Source: VRUE01 sp035556755
GTDB lineage: Bacteria; Actinomycetota; Thermoleophilia; Solirubrobacterales; 70-9
Direction: 5' to 3'
Assembly (NCBI GenBank): GCA_035556755.1
Contig: DATMEP010000126.1
Coordinates: 1-10,508, forward strand
Length of the DNA: 10,508 bases
The notes under the pieces were generated by a model, which worked only from the letters and a program-made list of their open reading frames with translations, was not told the DNA's origin and ran no database searches. A program made the position numbers and the translations under genes. Below are positions 1-6,114 of the stretch, piece after piece (position 1 is the stretch's first letter; each line of letters opens with the position of its first letter).

Positions 1-152
1 TCGATGCTGAAGGAGTTGCCTTCAGCCGCCACTGGCGGCGGCACCGGCGCCCCACCGCTCCCCTCAGCCCGTATCGCCCGCGCTCCGACCAGCAGCAGCG
101 CAATCGCCACCGCGCCATAAACAAAGACCTGAGACCGACTCAGCTCGGGCAT
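1..152 (-). CDS. comEA: ComEA-like competence protein, N-terminal part (runs off the left edge)
   Basis: This would be a membrane-anchored DNA-binding protein that captures double-stranded DNA outside the cell during natural transformation. Only 50 codons are visible, beginning MPELSRSQ. A hydrophobic segment (about residues 9-25, VFVYGAVAIALLLVGA) is followed by a basic pair and a Gly/Pro/Ala-rich linker. That is the usual start of actinobacterial ComEA, ahead of the SLBB and helix-hairpin-helix domains, which lie outside the window. Placement downstream of leuS on the same strand supports the call, because leuS-comEA-comEC is a recurring actinobacterial order. The ATG at 152 is chosen because it directly precedes the anchor; an in-frame GTG three codons upstream is also possible. 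The DNA-binding domain itself is not seen, so another single-pass membrane protein cannot be excluded. Confidence 0.68.
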   Translation of the reverse strand, partial: MPELSRSQVFVYGAVAIALLLVGARAIRAEGSGGAPVPPPVAAEGNSFSI

Positions 153-237
153 GTCCGCCACGCTGACGGCTGCCGGCGCACAAGTGGCGCGCCAAATCTA
201 AAAATTCACAGACGACTGAACCGCGAGAGGCGCGCGC
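153..237 (-). promoter_or_regulatory. Spacer upstream of comEA with a possible promoter
   Basis: This 85-bp gap between the cupin gene and comEA contains an unusually AT-rich patch (about 197-210) in a GC-rich surrounding. Read on the minus strand the patch contains TAGATT, a possible -10 element, about 40 bases before the comEA ATG. A GGCGCGCC palindrome lies just downstream of it. No convincing -35 box and no ribosome binding site were seen. comEA may therefore have its own promoter rather than depend on read-through from leuS and the cupin gene. This is inference from base composition and one hexamer. Confidence 0.3.
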
Positions 238-630
238 CTAATCCTCTTCGTCGTAGCCGGAGACCTCGGCCAGTTGATCGCTGTACAACTCGGCCGCGGC
301 GACGGGCGGCGACTGGACGGAGACGCAGACCAGCGTCTCCTCGGCATGGTTGGCGATCGAGTGGTCGGTCGCGGGCGGGACCAGGATCAGGTCGCCCTCC
401 CCCACCTCCTGCGTATCGCCCGCCACCGACATCGTGCCGGCGCCGCGCACCACGACGTAGACCTGCTCGGCGCCCTCGTCGGAGCGCAGCGTGCGCTCGG
501 CCCCGGCGGAAATTTCCAGCCAGGTCACCGAGAGGTTGCGGGCGCCCATCTCCCCCGCGTCCATGAGGACGCGATAGTTGAGCTTGTGCCACTCCTCCGC
601 GGGGGCTTCTGAGAGACGCCTCACCAACAT
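238..630 (-). CDS. Small single-domain cupin protein
   Basis: The 130-residue protein has one cupin beta-barrel. Cupin motif 1 lies around residues 42-65 (GAEQVYVVVRGAGTM) and motif 2 at 79-94 (GDLILVPPATDHSIAN), which fits G(x)5P...H(x)3N. In a typical cupin the metal is held by HxH and Glu in motif 1 and His in motif 2. Here His90 is kept but the HxH positions read about Arg-Ser-Asp-Glu, and the usual Glu aligns with Gln56. A metal-dependent enzyme is therefore doubtful, and a ligand-binding or structural role is more likely. The C-terminal tail is acidic (DEED). The gene follows leuS by 43 bp and precedes comEA by 85 bp. The ATG at 630 is taken; there is no Shine-Dalgarno, and only an imperfect TACAAA eight bases upstream. 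The substrate is unknown. Confidence 0.82.
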   Translation of the reverse strand: MLVRRLSEAPAEEWHKLNYRVLMDAGEMGARNLSVTWLEISAGAERTLRSDEGAEQVYVVVRGAGTMSVAGDTQEVGEGDLILVPPATDHSIANHAEETLVCVSVQSPPVAAAELYSDQLAEVSGYDEED

Positions 631-673
631 GCGGCCGCTTTGTACCAGATACCGCAGTGAAGTCGTGCAAACC

Positions 674-3157
674 TCAGCGAACCACCAGGTTCACCAGCTT
701 GCCGGGAACGACGACCTCCTTGACGATCTCCTTGCCGTCGAGGTGACGGCTCACCTTCTCGCTGGCACGCGCGAGGGCGAGCAACTCGGCCTCCGATGCG
801 TCGGCGGCCGCCTCGATCCGGTCGCGCAGCTTGCCGTTGACCTGGACGACGAGCGTCACCGTGTCGCTGCTCAGCAGCTCGGGGTCGGCCTCGGGCCAGG
901 GCTCCTCCCAGATGCGCCCCTCGCGGAGACGCTCCCAGACCTCGGCGCCCAGATGCGGCGCAAAGGGGAAGATCAACGAGGCGGCGGTCGCGGTGGCGAA
1001 GCGGACCACGCCGGTCGAAGCGGGGTCGGCGTAGAGGGCGTCCTTGACCCGGTATGCGTCGTTGACCAGCTCCATCACCGCGGCGATCGCGGTGTTGAAC
1101 TGGAAGCCCCGCTGGATGTCCGCGGTGACCTTCTCGATCGCCCAGTGGGCCTTGGCGAGCAGCTCCCGCGCCTCGCCCTCGACCGCCCCTGACTCCTCGG
1201 CCGGCTTGCCTTCGACCTCCTCGCAGAGCCGCCAGAGCCGGGAGAGGAAGCGGTTGACGCCCTCCACCCCCTCGTCGGACCAGTCGCCGCCGCGCTCGGG
1301 CGGCCCCATGAAGCAGACATAGGTGCGGGCGGTGTCGGCGCCGTAGCGCTCGACGTACTCGGCCGGGCTGACCGTGTTGCCCTTCGACTTCGACATCTTC
1401 GCCCCGTCGCGCGTGATCATCCCCTGGGTGAAGAGGTTGGCGAAGGGCTCCTGAACGCCGAGGTGGCCGAGGTCTGCGAGCGCCTTGGTGAAGAAGCGCG
1501 CGTACATCAGGTGCAGGATCGCGTGCTCGACGCCGCCGATGTACTGGTCGACGGGGAGCCAGTGGTCGGCCGCAGCGCGGTCCCAGGGGGCCGCGTCGTT
1601 GCGCGGGTCGAGGTAGCGGATGAAGTACCAGGAGGAGTCGACGAAGGTGTCCATCGTGTCGGTCTCGCGGCGAGCGGGGCCACCGCAGCGGGGGCACTCG
1701 GTCGCGACCCACTCCTCGGCCGCGGCAAGCGGGCTCTTCCCCTGGGGCGCGTACTCGTCGACCTCGGGCAGCTCCACCGGGAGCTGGTCGTCGGGGACCG
1801 GGACGATCCCGCACTCGTGGCAGTAGACGACCGGGATCGGCGCCCCCCAGTAGCGCTGGCGCGAGACGAGCCAGTCGCGGAGGCGGTAGTTGACCGCGGA
1901 CTCGCCCCGCCCCTCGGAGGCGAGCCACTCGACGATCTCCTCGTAGGCCTCGCGGTTGCCCACCCCGTCGAAGCGGCCGGAGTTGACCATCGGGCCGTCG
2001 CCGGGATAGGGAAGGCCCTCGTCGTCGCGCGCGACCTCCTCGTCGACCCCCTCGATCACCCGCTTGACCGGCAACTCGAAGGCCTTCGCGAACTCGTAGT
2101 CGCGGGTGTCGTGGCCGGGCACCGCCATGATCGCCCCGGTCCCGTACTCCATCAGCACGTAGTCGGCGACGAACATCGGGATCTCCTCGCCGTTGACCGG
2201 GTTGACGACGCTGCGGCCGAGCGGCACCCCGGTCTTCGGCCGGTCCTCGTCGCCGCGCTCCTCGGCCGACTCGCGGGCGACCTGGTTGACGTACTCGCGC
2301 ACCGCCTCCTCGGCCGGCGTGCCGGCGACCAGCCGCCCGAGCTCCGGGTGCTCGGGTGCGAGGACGAAGAAGGTGGCGCCGAAGAGGGTGTCGGGACGGG
2401 TGGTGAAGACCGGGAACTCGAGGTCGAGCTCCTCGCAGCGGAAGGTCACCTCGGCGCCCTCGGAACGGCCGATCCAGTTGCGCTGCATGGTGATCACGTG
2501 CTCGGGCCAGGACTCGAGCAGGTCGAAGTCGGCGAGCAGGCGGTCGGCGTACTCGGTGATCCTGAAGAACCACTGCTCTAGGCGACGCTGCTCGACCGGG
2601 GTGCCGCAGCGCTCGCAACGGCCGTCGACGACCTGCTCGTTGGCGAGCACGGTCGCGTCTACCGGGCACCACTGGACCGGCGCCTCCTCGCGGTAGGCGA
2701 GGCCGCGCTCGAACAGCTGCAGGAAGATCCACTGGGTCCAGCGGTAGTACTCGGGCGCGTGGGTGCCGAGCTCCCGCGACCAGTCGATCGAGATCCCCCA
2801 CTCGCGGAACTGGCGCCGGAAGGACTCGACCGAGCGCTCGGTCGCCTCGCGCGGCGGCTCACCGGTCTTGATCGCGTTGTTCTCGGCCGGCAGGCCGAAG
2901 GCGTCGTAGCCCATCGGGTGGATCACCTCGAAGCCGTGCCGGCGGCGGAAGTGGGCGATCGCGTCGCCGACGGCGTAGCACTTGAGGTGGCCGACGTGGG
3001 GCTCCCCCGAGGGGTAGGGCAGCATCTCCAGGACGTAGGACTTCGGCTTCGACTCGTCGTGGCCGGGCTGGCCGGGGTTGGCGACCTCCCAGGTCCGCTC
3101 CTCGGCCCAGACCTGCTGCCACTTGCGCTCGATCGCCTTCGGGTCGTAACCGGCCAT
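674..3157 (-). CDS. leuS: Leucine--tRNA ligase (LeuRS)
   Basis: A cytoplasmic class I aminoacyl-tRNA synthetase that charges tRNA-Leu with leucine. The 827-residue length is normal for bacterial LeuRS. Visible in order: the HIGH motif as HVGH (54-57); a zinc-type segment with Cys164, Cys181 and Cys184; the CP1 editing domain with TTRPDT (252-257) and AVPGHD, whose Asp350 matches the aspartate that positions mischarged amino acids for hydrolysis; a second Cys pair set, CHEC (446-449) and CPRC (488-491); the KMSKS loop intact (587-591); then the anticodon-binding and C-terminal domains. The frame stays open 50 codons further upstream, but that part is Arg/Pro-rich and unlike LeuRS. The start MAGYDPKAIE is preceded at exactly eight bases by TAAGAT, so leaderless transcription is likely. 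No T-box or other leader fits in the 23-bp gap to the upstream SpoIIM-like gene. Confidence 0.98.
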   Translation of the reverse strand: MAGYDPKAIERKWQQVWAEERTWEVANPGQPGHDESKPKSYVLEMLPYPSGEPHVGHLKCYAVGDAIAHFRRRHGFEVIHPMGYDAFGLPAENNAIKTGEPPREATERSVESFRRQFREWGISIDWSRELGTHAPEYYRWTQWIFLQLFERGLAYREEAPVQWCPVDATVLANEQVVDGRCERCGTPVEQRRLEQWFFRITEYADRLLADFDLLESWPEHVITMQRNWIGRSEGAEVTFRCEELDLEFPVFTTRPDTLFGATFFVLAPEHPELGRLVAGTPAEEAVREYVNQVARESAEERGDEDRPKTGVPLGRSVVNPVNGEEIPMFVADYVLMEYGTGAIMAVPGHDTRDYEFAKAFELPVKRVIEGVDEEVARDDEGLPYPGDGPMVNSGRFDGVGNREAYEEIVEWLASEGRGESAVNYRLRDWLVSRQRYWGAPIPVVYCHECGIVPVPDDQLPVELPEVDEYAPQGKSPLAAAEEWVATECPRCGGPARRETDTMDTFVDSSWYFIRYLDPRNDAAPWDRAAADHWLPVDQYIGGVEHAILHLMYARFFTKALADLGHLGVQEPFANLFTQGMITRDGAKMSKSKGNTVSPAEYVERYGADTARTYVCFMGPPERGGDWSDEGVEGVNRFLSRLWRLCEEVEGKPAEESGAVEGEARELLAKAHWAIEKVTADIQRGFQFNTAIAAVMELVNDAYRVKDALYADPASTGVVRFATATAASLIFPFAPHLGAEVWERLREGRIWEEPWPEADPELLSSDTVTLVVQVNGKLRDRIEAAADASEAELLALARASEKVSRHLDGKEIVKEVVVPGKLVNLVVR

Positions 3158-3182
3158 GAGGCGCGATCTTACGAGGCGCCTC
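3158..3182 (-). promoter_or_regulatory. Candidate leuS promoter (TAAGAT) flanked by a GAGGCGC direct repeat and palindrome
   Basis: On the minus strand TAAGAT (3166-3171) lies eight bases before the leuS ATG, the spacing expected of a -10 box for a leaderless transcript. On the plus strand GAGGCGC occurs twice (3158-3164 and 3173-3179), one on each side of that hexamer. The right copy is part of a perfect 10-bp palindrome, GAGGCGCCTC (3173-3182), that overlaps the stop codon of the upstream gene. The repeats could be an operator or chance in GC-rich DNA. No -35 box was seen at 16-18 bp. Confidence 0.42.
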
Positions 3183-3888
3183 AGAAGGCCGGGGAGACGG
3201 CCTCGAGGATCTGGGGCCAGACGTAGACCTCGATCGTCGCCGCGACGACGACGACCGGGATCGCCAGCAGGACGGTGATGAAGGTCGCGGCGAGGAGCTG
3301 GTTCCACTCGCCGCGGCGGCTGGCGATCAGCCAGGCCGCGAGCGGCAGGAAGAGCGCGGTCAGCTCGGGGATCGCGTGCGGGAGGACGCTGAGGATCAGG
3401 GTCGCGTGGGAGATATCGAGCTGGTAGGCGATGGTCGAGCCCTGGAAGCCGAGGTAGAGGGCCTGGGTGGAGAGCGAGAAGAGGGTGACGGCGGCGACGA
3501 AGAGGATCGCGAATTTGGCGGCCTTGACGTGAATCCAGCGCGAGACCCCCATGCGCTGGGCAGCGGCGATCGGCATCGAGGCGCCGGCGATGAAGCCGGC
3601 GACGCAGGCGGTGGCGTGGAGGGCGAGGACCAACGAGTTGCGCCAGAGGATCGGCATCAGGTCACCGGGGTCGGTGGGCTCGGTCAGTCCCGGCATGTGG
3701 ATCGGCGTGACGTCGGGCGTGAGCAGGCCGGCGACGACCCAGGTCGCGCCCAGCAGCGCCAGCGCCACCGCCAGGCTGAGCGCGATCCAGCCCCACAGGA
3801 CCGTCCCCGGGTGCGCGTTCCAGGCCGCGAAGGTCTCCCGCGTGTCCCGCATCCCGTGCGAGAACACGTGCTCGTTGGCCGCGTTCAT
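3181..3888 (-). CDS. SpoIIM-family (stage II sporulation protein M-like) integral membrane protein
   Basis: The protein has 235 residues and about five hydrophobic segments (roughly 31-55, 84-107, 124-146, 163-188 and 196-219). The family signature is in the second half: LPHAIPEL (169-176), where the usual form is LPHGxxEL, followed by a charged loop RRGEW and the end ATIEVYVWP (217-225), which matches the family's C-terminal 'A-xIEa-xxxP' pattern. In Bacillus SpoIIM works with SpoIID and SpoIIP in engulfment, but family members are widespread in bacteria that do not sporulate, where their role is unclear. The gene starts three bases after the stop of the CBU_0592-like gene (TGA GCG ATG), so the two are almost surely co-translated. 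It ends 23 bp before leuS. The family call is good; the function is not known. Confidence 0.8.
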   Translation of the reverse strand: MNAANEHVFSHGMRDTRETFAAWNAHPGTVLWGWIALSLAVALALLGATWVVAGLLTPDVTPIHMPGLTEPTDPGDLMPILWRNSLVLALHATACVAGFIAGASMPIAAAQRMGVSRWIHVKAAKFAILFVAAVTLFSLSTQALYLGFQGSTIAYQLDISHATLILSVLPHAIPELTALFLPLAAWLIASRRGEWNQLLAATFITVLLAIPVVVVAATIEVYVWPQILEAVSPAF

Positions 3889-3891
3889 CGC

Positions 3892-4143
3892 TCACTCATC
3901 GGCAGCGACCGCCGCCGGTTTGAGAGCTTGAACCAGCCCCCAGAAGGAGACGACCGCCCAGACCGTCTCCAGCAGCAGGAACCCCCAGAGCCGCTCGTGC
4001 CAAGCAAGTCCCGCGAGGACCGCCGATCCGACCAGGTTGAGGACCAGGTAGGTCCGCGAGTGCTGGTCCATCGCCCCGAACTGGGCGGCGGCGTAGGCGA
4101 CGAGGATCAGCAGCGCCCCGACGATCTGCACGAGCTGATCCAT
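3892..4143 (-). CDS. Small membrane protein, CBU_0592-like
   Basis: The protein has 83 residues, nearly all hydrophobic, forming about three membrane segments (residues 4-20, 32-48 and 52-70). It begins MDQLVQIVGALLILVAYAAA and contains a LVLNLVGSAVLAGLAW stretch and a WGFLLLETVWAVVSFWGL stretch. This pattern matches the small CBU_0592-like membrane domain family as I remember it, whose function is unknown. The gene lies between tRNA-Ala and the SpoIIM-like gene, with a three-base gap to the latter that suggests the two proteins are made together. TAGGCT lies exactly eight bases before the ATG and begins two bases past the tRNA 3' end, so the likely promoter abuts the tRNA gene. An overlapping +1 frame of the same length gives an Arg-rich sequence and is rejected. 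Confidence 0.8.
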   Translation of the reverse strand: MDQLVQIVGALLILVAYAAAQFGAMDQHSRTYLVLNLVGSAVLAGLAWHERLWGFLLLETVWAVVSFWGLVQALKPAAVAADE

Positions 4144-4151
4144 TCACGCCG

Positions 4152-4157
4152 AGCCTA
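4152..4157 (-). promoter_or_regulatory. Candidate -10 element (TAGGCT) for the CBU_0592-like/SpoIIM-like pair
   Basis: The minus-strand hexamer TAGGCT fits TANNNT and ends eight bases before the ATG at 4143. It begins one base beyond the discriminator base of tRNA-Ala, so any -35 contact would fall inside the tRNA gene (T arm). No -35-like hexamer was recognised. The assignment rests on the spacing shared with four other starts in this window. Confidence 0.4.
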
Positions 4158-4158
4158 G

Positions 4159-4231
4159 TGGAGCTGACGGGACTCGAACCCGTGACCTACGCGCTGCCAG
4201 CGCGTCGCTCTTCCAGCTGAGCTACAGCCCC
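4159..4231 (-). tRNA. tRNA-Ala, anticodon GGC
   Basis: The minus strand folds as a complete cloverleaf of 73 bases. The acceptor stem is GGGGCTG with CAGCTCC, the D arm GCTC...GAGC, the anticodon stem ACGCG with CGCGT around the loop CTGGCAG (anticodon GGC, reading GCC and GCU alanine codons), and the T arm ACGGG-TTCGAGT-CCCGT. The third acceptor pair is G-U, which is the G3:U70 identity element recognised by alanyl-tRNA synthetase. The discriminator base is A and the CCA end is not encoded. The gene sits between the DivIVA-like gene and the CBU_0592-like gene, on the same strand as both. Confidence 0.97.
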
Positions 4232-4244
4232 AAGCCTCGCCGCC

Positions 4245-4250
4245 AGTTTA
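4245..4250 (-). promoter_or_regulatory. Candidate -10 element (TAAACT) for tRNA-Ala
   Basis: TAAACT on the minus strand ends 13 bases before the mature tRNA 5' end, which would give a 5' leader of about six bases for RNase P to remove. No -35 box is apparent at 16-18 bp; that stretch is taken up by the hairpin described next. It is the only AT-rich hexamer in the spacer. Confidence 0.35.
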
Positions 4251-4255
4251 ACGCG

Positions 4256-4274
4256 GCGGTTTCGCCAAAACCGC
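4256..4274 (-). terminator. Hairpin downstream of the DivIVA-like gene, possible weak terminator
   Basis: GCGGTTT (4256-4262) and AAACCGC (4268-4274) form a perfect 7-bp stem with a five-base loop, about 20 bases past the stop codon of the DivIVA-like gene. A second inverted repeat, CGCCGC/GCGGCG (4238-4243 and 4253-4258), overlaps it and could be an alternative fold. No uridine tract follows on the minus strand, so this is not a textbook intrinsic terminator. It may pause polymerase, protect the 3' end, or mark the boundary before the tRNA. Confidence 0.35.
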
Positions 4275-4294
4275 GACGGCGCTTCCGCTGAAAG

Positions 4295-5044
4295 CTAAGC
4301 GGCGCGCTGTTCGGGGCCCTGATCCTCGTCGACGTCGAGGATCAGGTTGTCGCCACGGGTGCGCCGCACGTTGAACTCGAAGGGCGCGCTCTCTTCCAGC
4401 TCCCGCAGTAGCTCGATCGGTTCGTCGAGGTTCATCGAGAGCGTCGCCCGGCCCTCGGAGAAGCGCTCGACCGAGATCTCGGAGGCACCGAGCCGGACGA
4501 TCGCGTCCTCGAAGCCGACCAGCTGGGAGAAGTCGCCGAGCGGGCCGACCTCGAGCCTCACCAGGCCCTCGAAGATGCCCGCCGGGTCGAACCCGGAATC
4601 GCCGGTCGGCGCGACTTCGCTGGACGCGCCGTTCGCGCCCGGCGCGTGAGCATCGGTGAGCTCCTGCGTGCGGCGGCTGACCTCGACCGCCTCGCGCAGC
4701 GCTTTCATCCGAATCCGAGTCGCCTGCCCCCGTGCCTGCGCCTGGATCTCCTCGAGACGGCCGGCGGTCGACTCCAGCGAAGAGATGCTGCGGTCGTGGC
4801 GTGCGTTCGCCTCGCGCAGCAACTCGCCGAGGTTGCGGATTTCCCGCTCGCGCTCGATCACCATCCCGGAAAGGGAGCTGAGCTCCTGCTCTGCCCGCTC
4901 GGTCGCCTCGGTGGCGATCCGCGCCCGCACCTCGGCGTCCTCCGCGTCGCGCTCAAGCGCGACGATGCGCTCGTCGCACGCAGAGATCGCCGCGTCGACA
5001 TCCTCGCGACGGTAGCCGAGCAGAGCCCTCTTGAAGCTACCCAT
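4295..5044 (-). CDS. DivIVA-like coiled-coil protein with an extra C-terminal alpha/beta domain
   Basis: The start MGSFKRALLGYRREDVDAAI matches the short N-terminal membrane-curvature/dimerisation segment of DivIVA/GpsB-type proteins (FKKxLrGYdxeeVDaf). A long charged heptad-rich coiled coil follows (about residues 22-105), then a Gly/Ala/Ser linker. The last 85 residues (from GIFEGLVRLEVGPLGDFSQL to ILDVDED) look like a folded beta-alpha-beta domain not found in classical DivIVA. Family members mark poles and septa and organise cell-wall growth; that role here is inference. An in-frame ATG at 5077 would add 11 residues. I prefer 5044 because TAGCGT lies exactly seven bases upstream and the added residues are low-complexity. 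The gene follows rsfS by 57 bp (24 bp if the longer start is used). It is followed by a hairpin and tRNA-Ala. Confidence 0.75.
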   Translation of the reverse strand: MGSFKRALLGYRREDVDAAISACDERIVALERDAEDAEVRARIATEATERAEQELSSLSGMVIEREREIRNLGELLREANARHDRSISSLESTAGRLEEIQAQARGQATRIRMKALREAVEVSRRTQELTDAHAPGANGASSEVAPTGDSGFDPAGIFEGLVRLEVGPLGDFSQLVGFEDAIVRLGASEISVERFSEGRATLSMNLDEPIELLRELEESAPFEFNVRRTRGDNLILDVDEDQGPEQRAA

Positions 5045-5051
5045 GCGCGGC

Positions 5052-5057
5052 ACGCTA
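5052..5057 (-). promoter_or_regulatory. Candidate -10 element (TAGCGT) for the DivIVA-like gene
   Basis: TAGCGT fits TANNNT and ends seven bases before the ATG at 5044, as expected for leaderless transcription. It lies inside the 11-codon extension that the alternative ATG at 5077 would give, so it bears on the choice of start. No -35 box is evident. Confidence 0.38.
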
Positions 5058-5101
5058 GAAGCGGCTTCGGACGGCATTTCCGCAGAGGCCGCCGGGGAGG
5101 C

Positions 5102-5491
5102 TCAGGCGCTCGCAGCCGAACGAGCCCCGGGATCCGCCAGGACCAGCTCGAGCCGCGGCGCCTCGTGCCAGAGCTCCTCGAGCCCGTACCGCCGCCGCGC
5201 CTCCGCGGTGAAGACGTGCAGGACCGCGTCGAGATAGTCGAGGACGATCCAGCCGGCGGCGCCGTTGCCCTCGATCCCGGCCGGCAGCAGCTCGTGCTCC
5301 TGCTTCAGGCGCAGCTTCACGTCGTCGACGATCGCCCTGGCCTGGCGCTCGTTCCGGGCTGTGCAGATCGTCAGGAAATCGGTGTAGGAGGCCAGGGGGC
5401 GCATGTCGAGGACGACGATCTCCTCCGCGCCCTTGGCATCGGACAGCTCGGCCAACCGCCGCGCCAGCGCCTCCGAGCCCAGCCCACTCAC
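5102..5491 (-). CDS. rsfS: Ribosomal silencing factor RsfS (Iojap/YbeB family)
   Basis: RsfS binds ribosomal protein uL14 on the 50S subunit and blocks joining with 30S when nutrients are short. The 129-residue protein shows the family pattern throughout: VVLDMRPLASYTDFLTICTA (27-46), the NERQARAIVDDV helix (47-58), and the core GWIVLDYLDAVLHVFTAEAR (80-99) followed by YGLEELWHEAPRL. The C-terminal tail (about 114-129) is Ala-rich and variable. The start is a GTG whose last two bases belong to the TGA stop of nadD (GTGA, a four-base overlap), so translation is coupled to nadD. The nadD-rsfS pairing is widely conserved, which adds confidence. Confidence 0.95.
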   Translation of the reverse strand: MSGLGSEALARRLAELSDAKGAEEIVVLDMRPLASYTDFLTICTARNERQARAIVDDVKLRLKQEHELLPAGIEGNGAAGWIVLDYLDAVLHVFTAEARRRYGLEELWHEAPRLELVLADPGARSAASA

Positions 5492-6114
5492 GAGTAGATC
5501 TCCTTCTCCTCGATGAAGCGGGCGACCGCCTCGGGGACCAGGTAGCGAAGCGGCCTGCCCGCGGCCGCCCGCTCGCGCACCGACGAAGAGGAGACGCCGA
5601 ACTGCGGCATCTCCAGCATCGTCGCGCGGCCGTCGGCGGCGAGGCTGCGCATGACCGCGCCGACGTCGGCGTCGGAGACGCCCGCCCGCCGCGCCACCGC
5701 GAGCCGCGCCAGCTCGACCACGCGCTCGGGCCGGCGCCAGCTCTCCAGCCCGACGGCGGCGTCCGCCCCCATCACGAACACCAGCTCGGTGTCGGGCCTT
5801 TCTTCGGCAAGCAGTTCCAAGCTCTCATACGTGTAGGACGGTCCCTCGCGGTCGACCTCGATGCTGGAGACGCTGAAGCGCGAGTCGTCGGCGGCAGCGA
5901 GCCGGGTCATCGCCAGGCGCTGCTCCCTGCCGGGGTCGTCGAGGATCCGCTTGTGCGGCGCCTCCCCGGTCGGCATCAGCACGACCTGGTCGAGTCCGAG
6001 CTGCCAGAGCGCCTCCTGAGCCAGCGCCAGATGGCCGAGGTGAGGCGGGTTGAACGCCGATCCGAGGACACCGATGCCAGGACGGACACTCTCGCCGCCG
6101 GGAACGCTACTCAC
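5488..6114 (-). CDS. nadD: Nicotinate-nucleotide adenylyltransferase
   Basis: NadD transfers AMP from ATP to nicotinate mononucleotide, giving deamido-NAD in NAD synthesis. The nucleotidyltransferase motif is GSAFNPPHLGH (18-28), with the two histidines that bind ATP phosphates; the usual FDP is FNP here. Other family segments are MPTGEAPHK (48-56), SYTYESL (93-99), VMGADAAVGLESW (114-126), and the ATP-binding SSSSVRER (175-182) with YLVPEAVARFI near the end. The GTG at 6114 gives 208 residues and overlaps the proA stop by eight bases (GTGAGTAG). A GTG six codons upstream (6132) is an alternative that would overlap proA by 26 bp. The gene lies within a proA-nadD-rsfS run with overlapping ends, a common actinobacterial arrangement. 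Confidence 0.94.
   Translation of the reverse strand: MSSVPGGESVRPGIGVLGSAFNPPHLGHLALAQEALWQLGLDQVVLMPTGEAPHKRILDDPGREQRLAMTRLAAADDSRFSVSSIEVDREGPSYTYESLELLAEERPDTELVFVMGADAAVGLESWRRPERVVELARLAVARRAGVSDADVGAVMRSLAADGRATMLEMPQFGVSSSSVRERAAAGRPLRYLVPEAVARFIEEKEIYS

Noticed and set aside
631..673. TACAAA eight bases before the cupin ATG as a promoter
   Set aside because: It lacks the final T of TANNNT, and the gene could be read through from leuS 43 bp upstream. It is too weak to list as a feature.
621..2801. Long minus-strand frame (726 codons) overlapping leuS
   Set aside because: It is the out-of-frame reading of leuS. The product is extremely Arg/Gly/Ala-rich, while the true frame holds HVGH, KMSKS and the editing motifs.
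3158..3180. T-box or other leader riboswitch for leuS
   Set aside because: The gap upstream of leuS is 23 bp, too short for any T-box, and the likely promoter abuts the start codon.
3158..3307. 50-codon N-terminal extension of leuS
   Set aside because: It overlaps the 3' end of the SpoIIM-like gene, is Arg/Pro-rich and does not resemble the LeuRS N-terminus. MAGYDPKAIE is the expected start.
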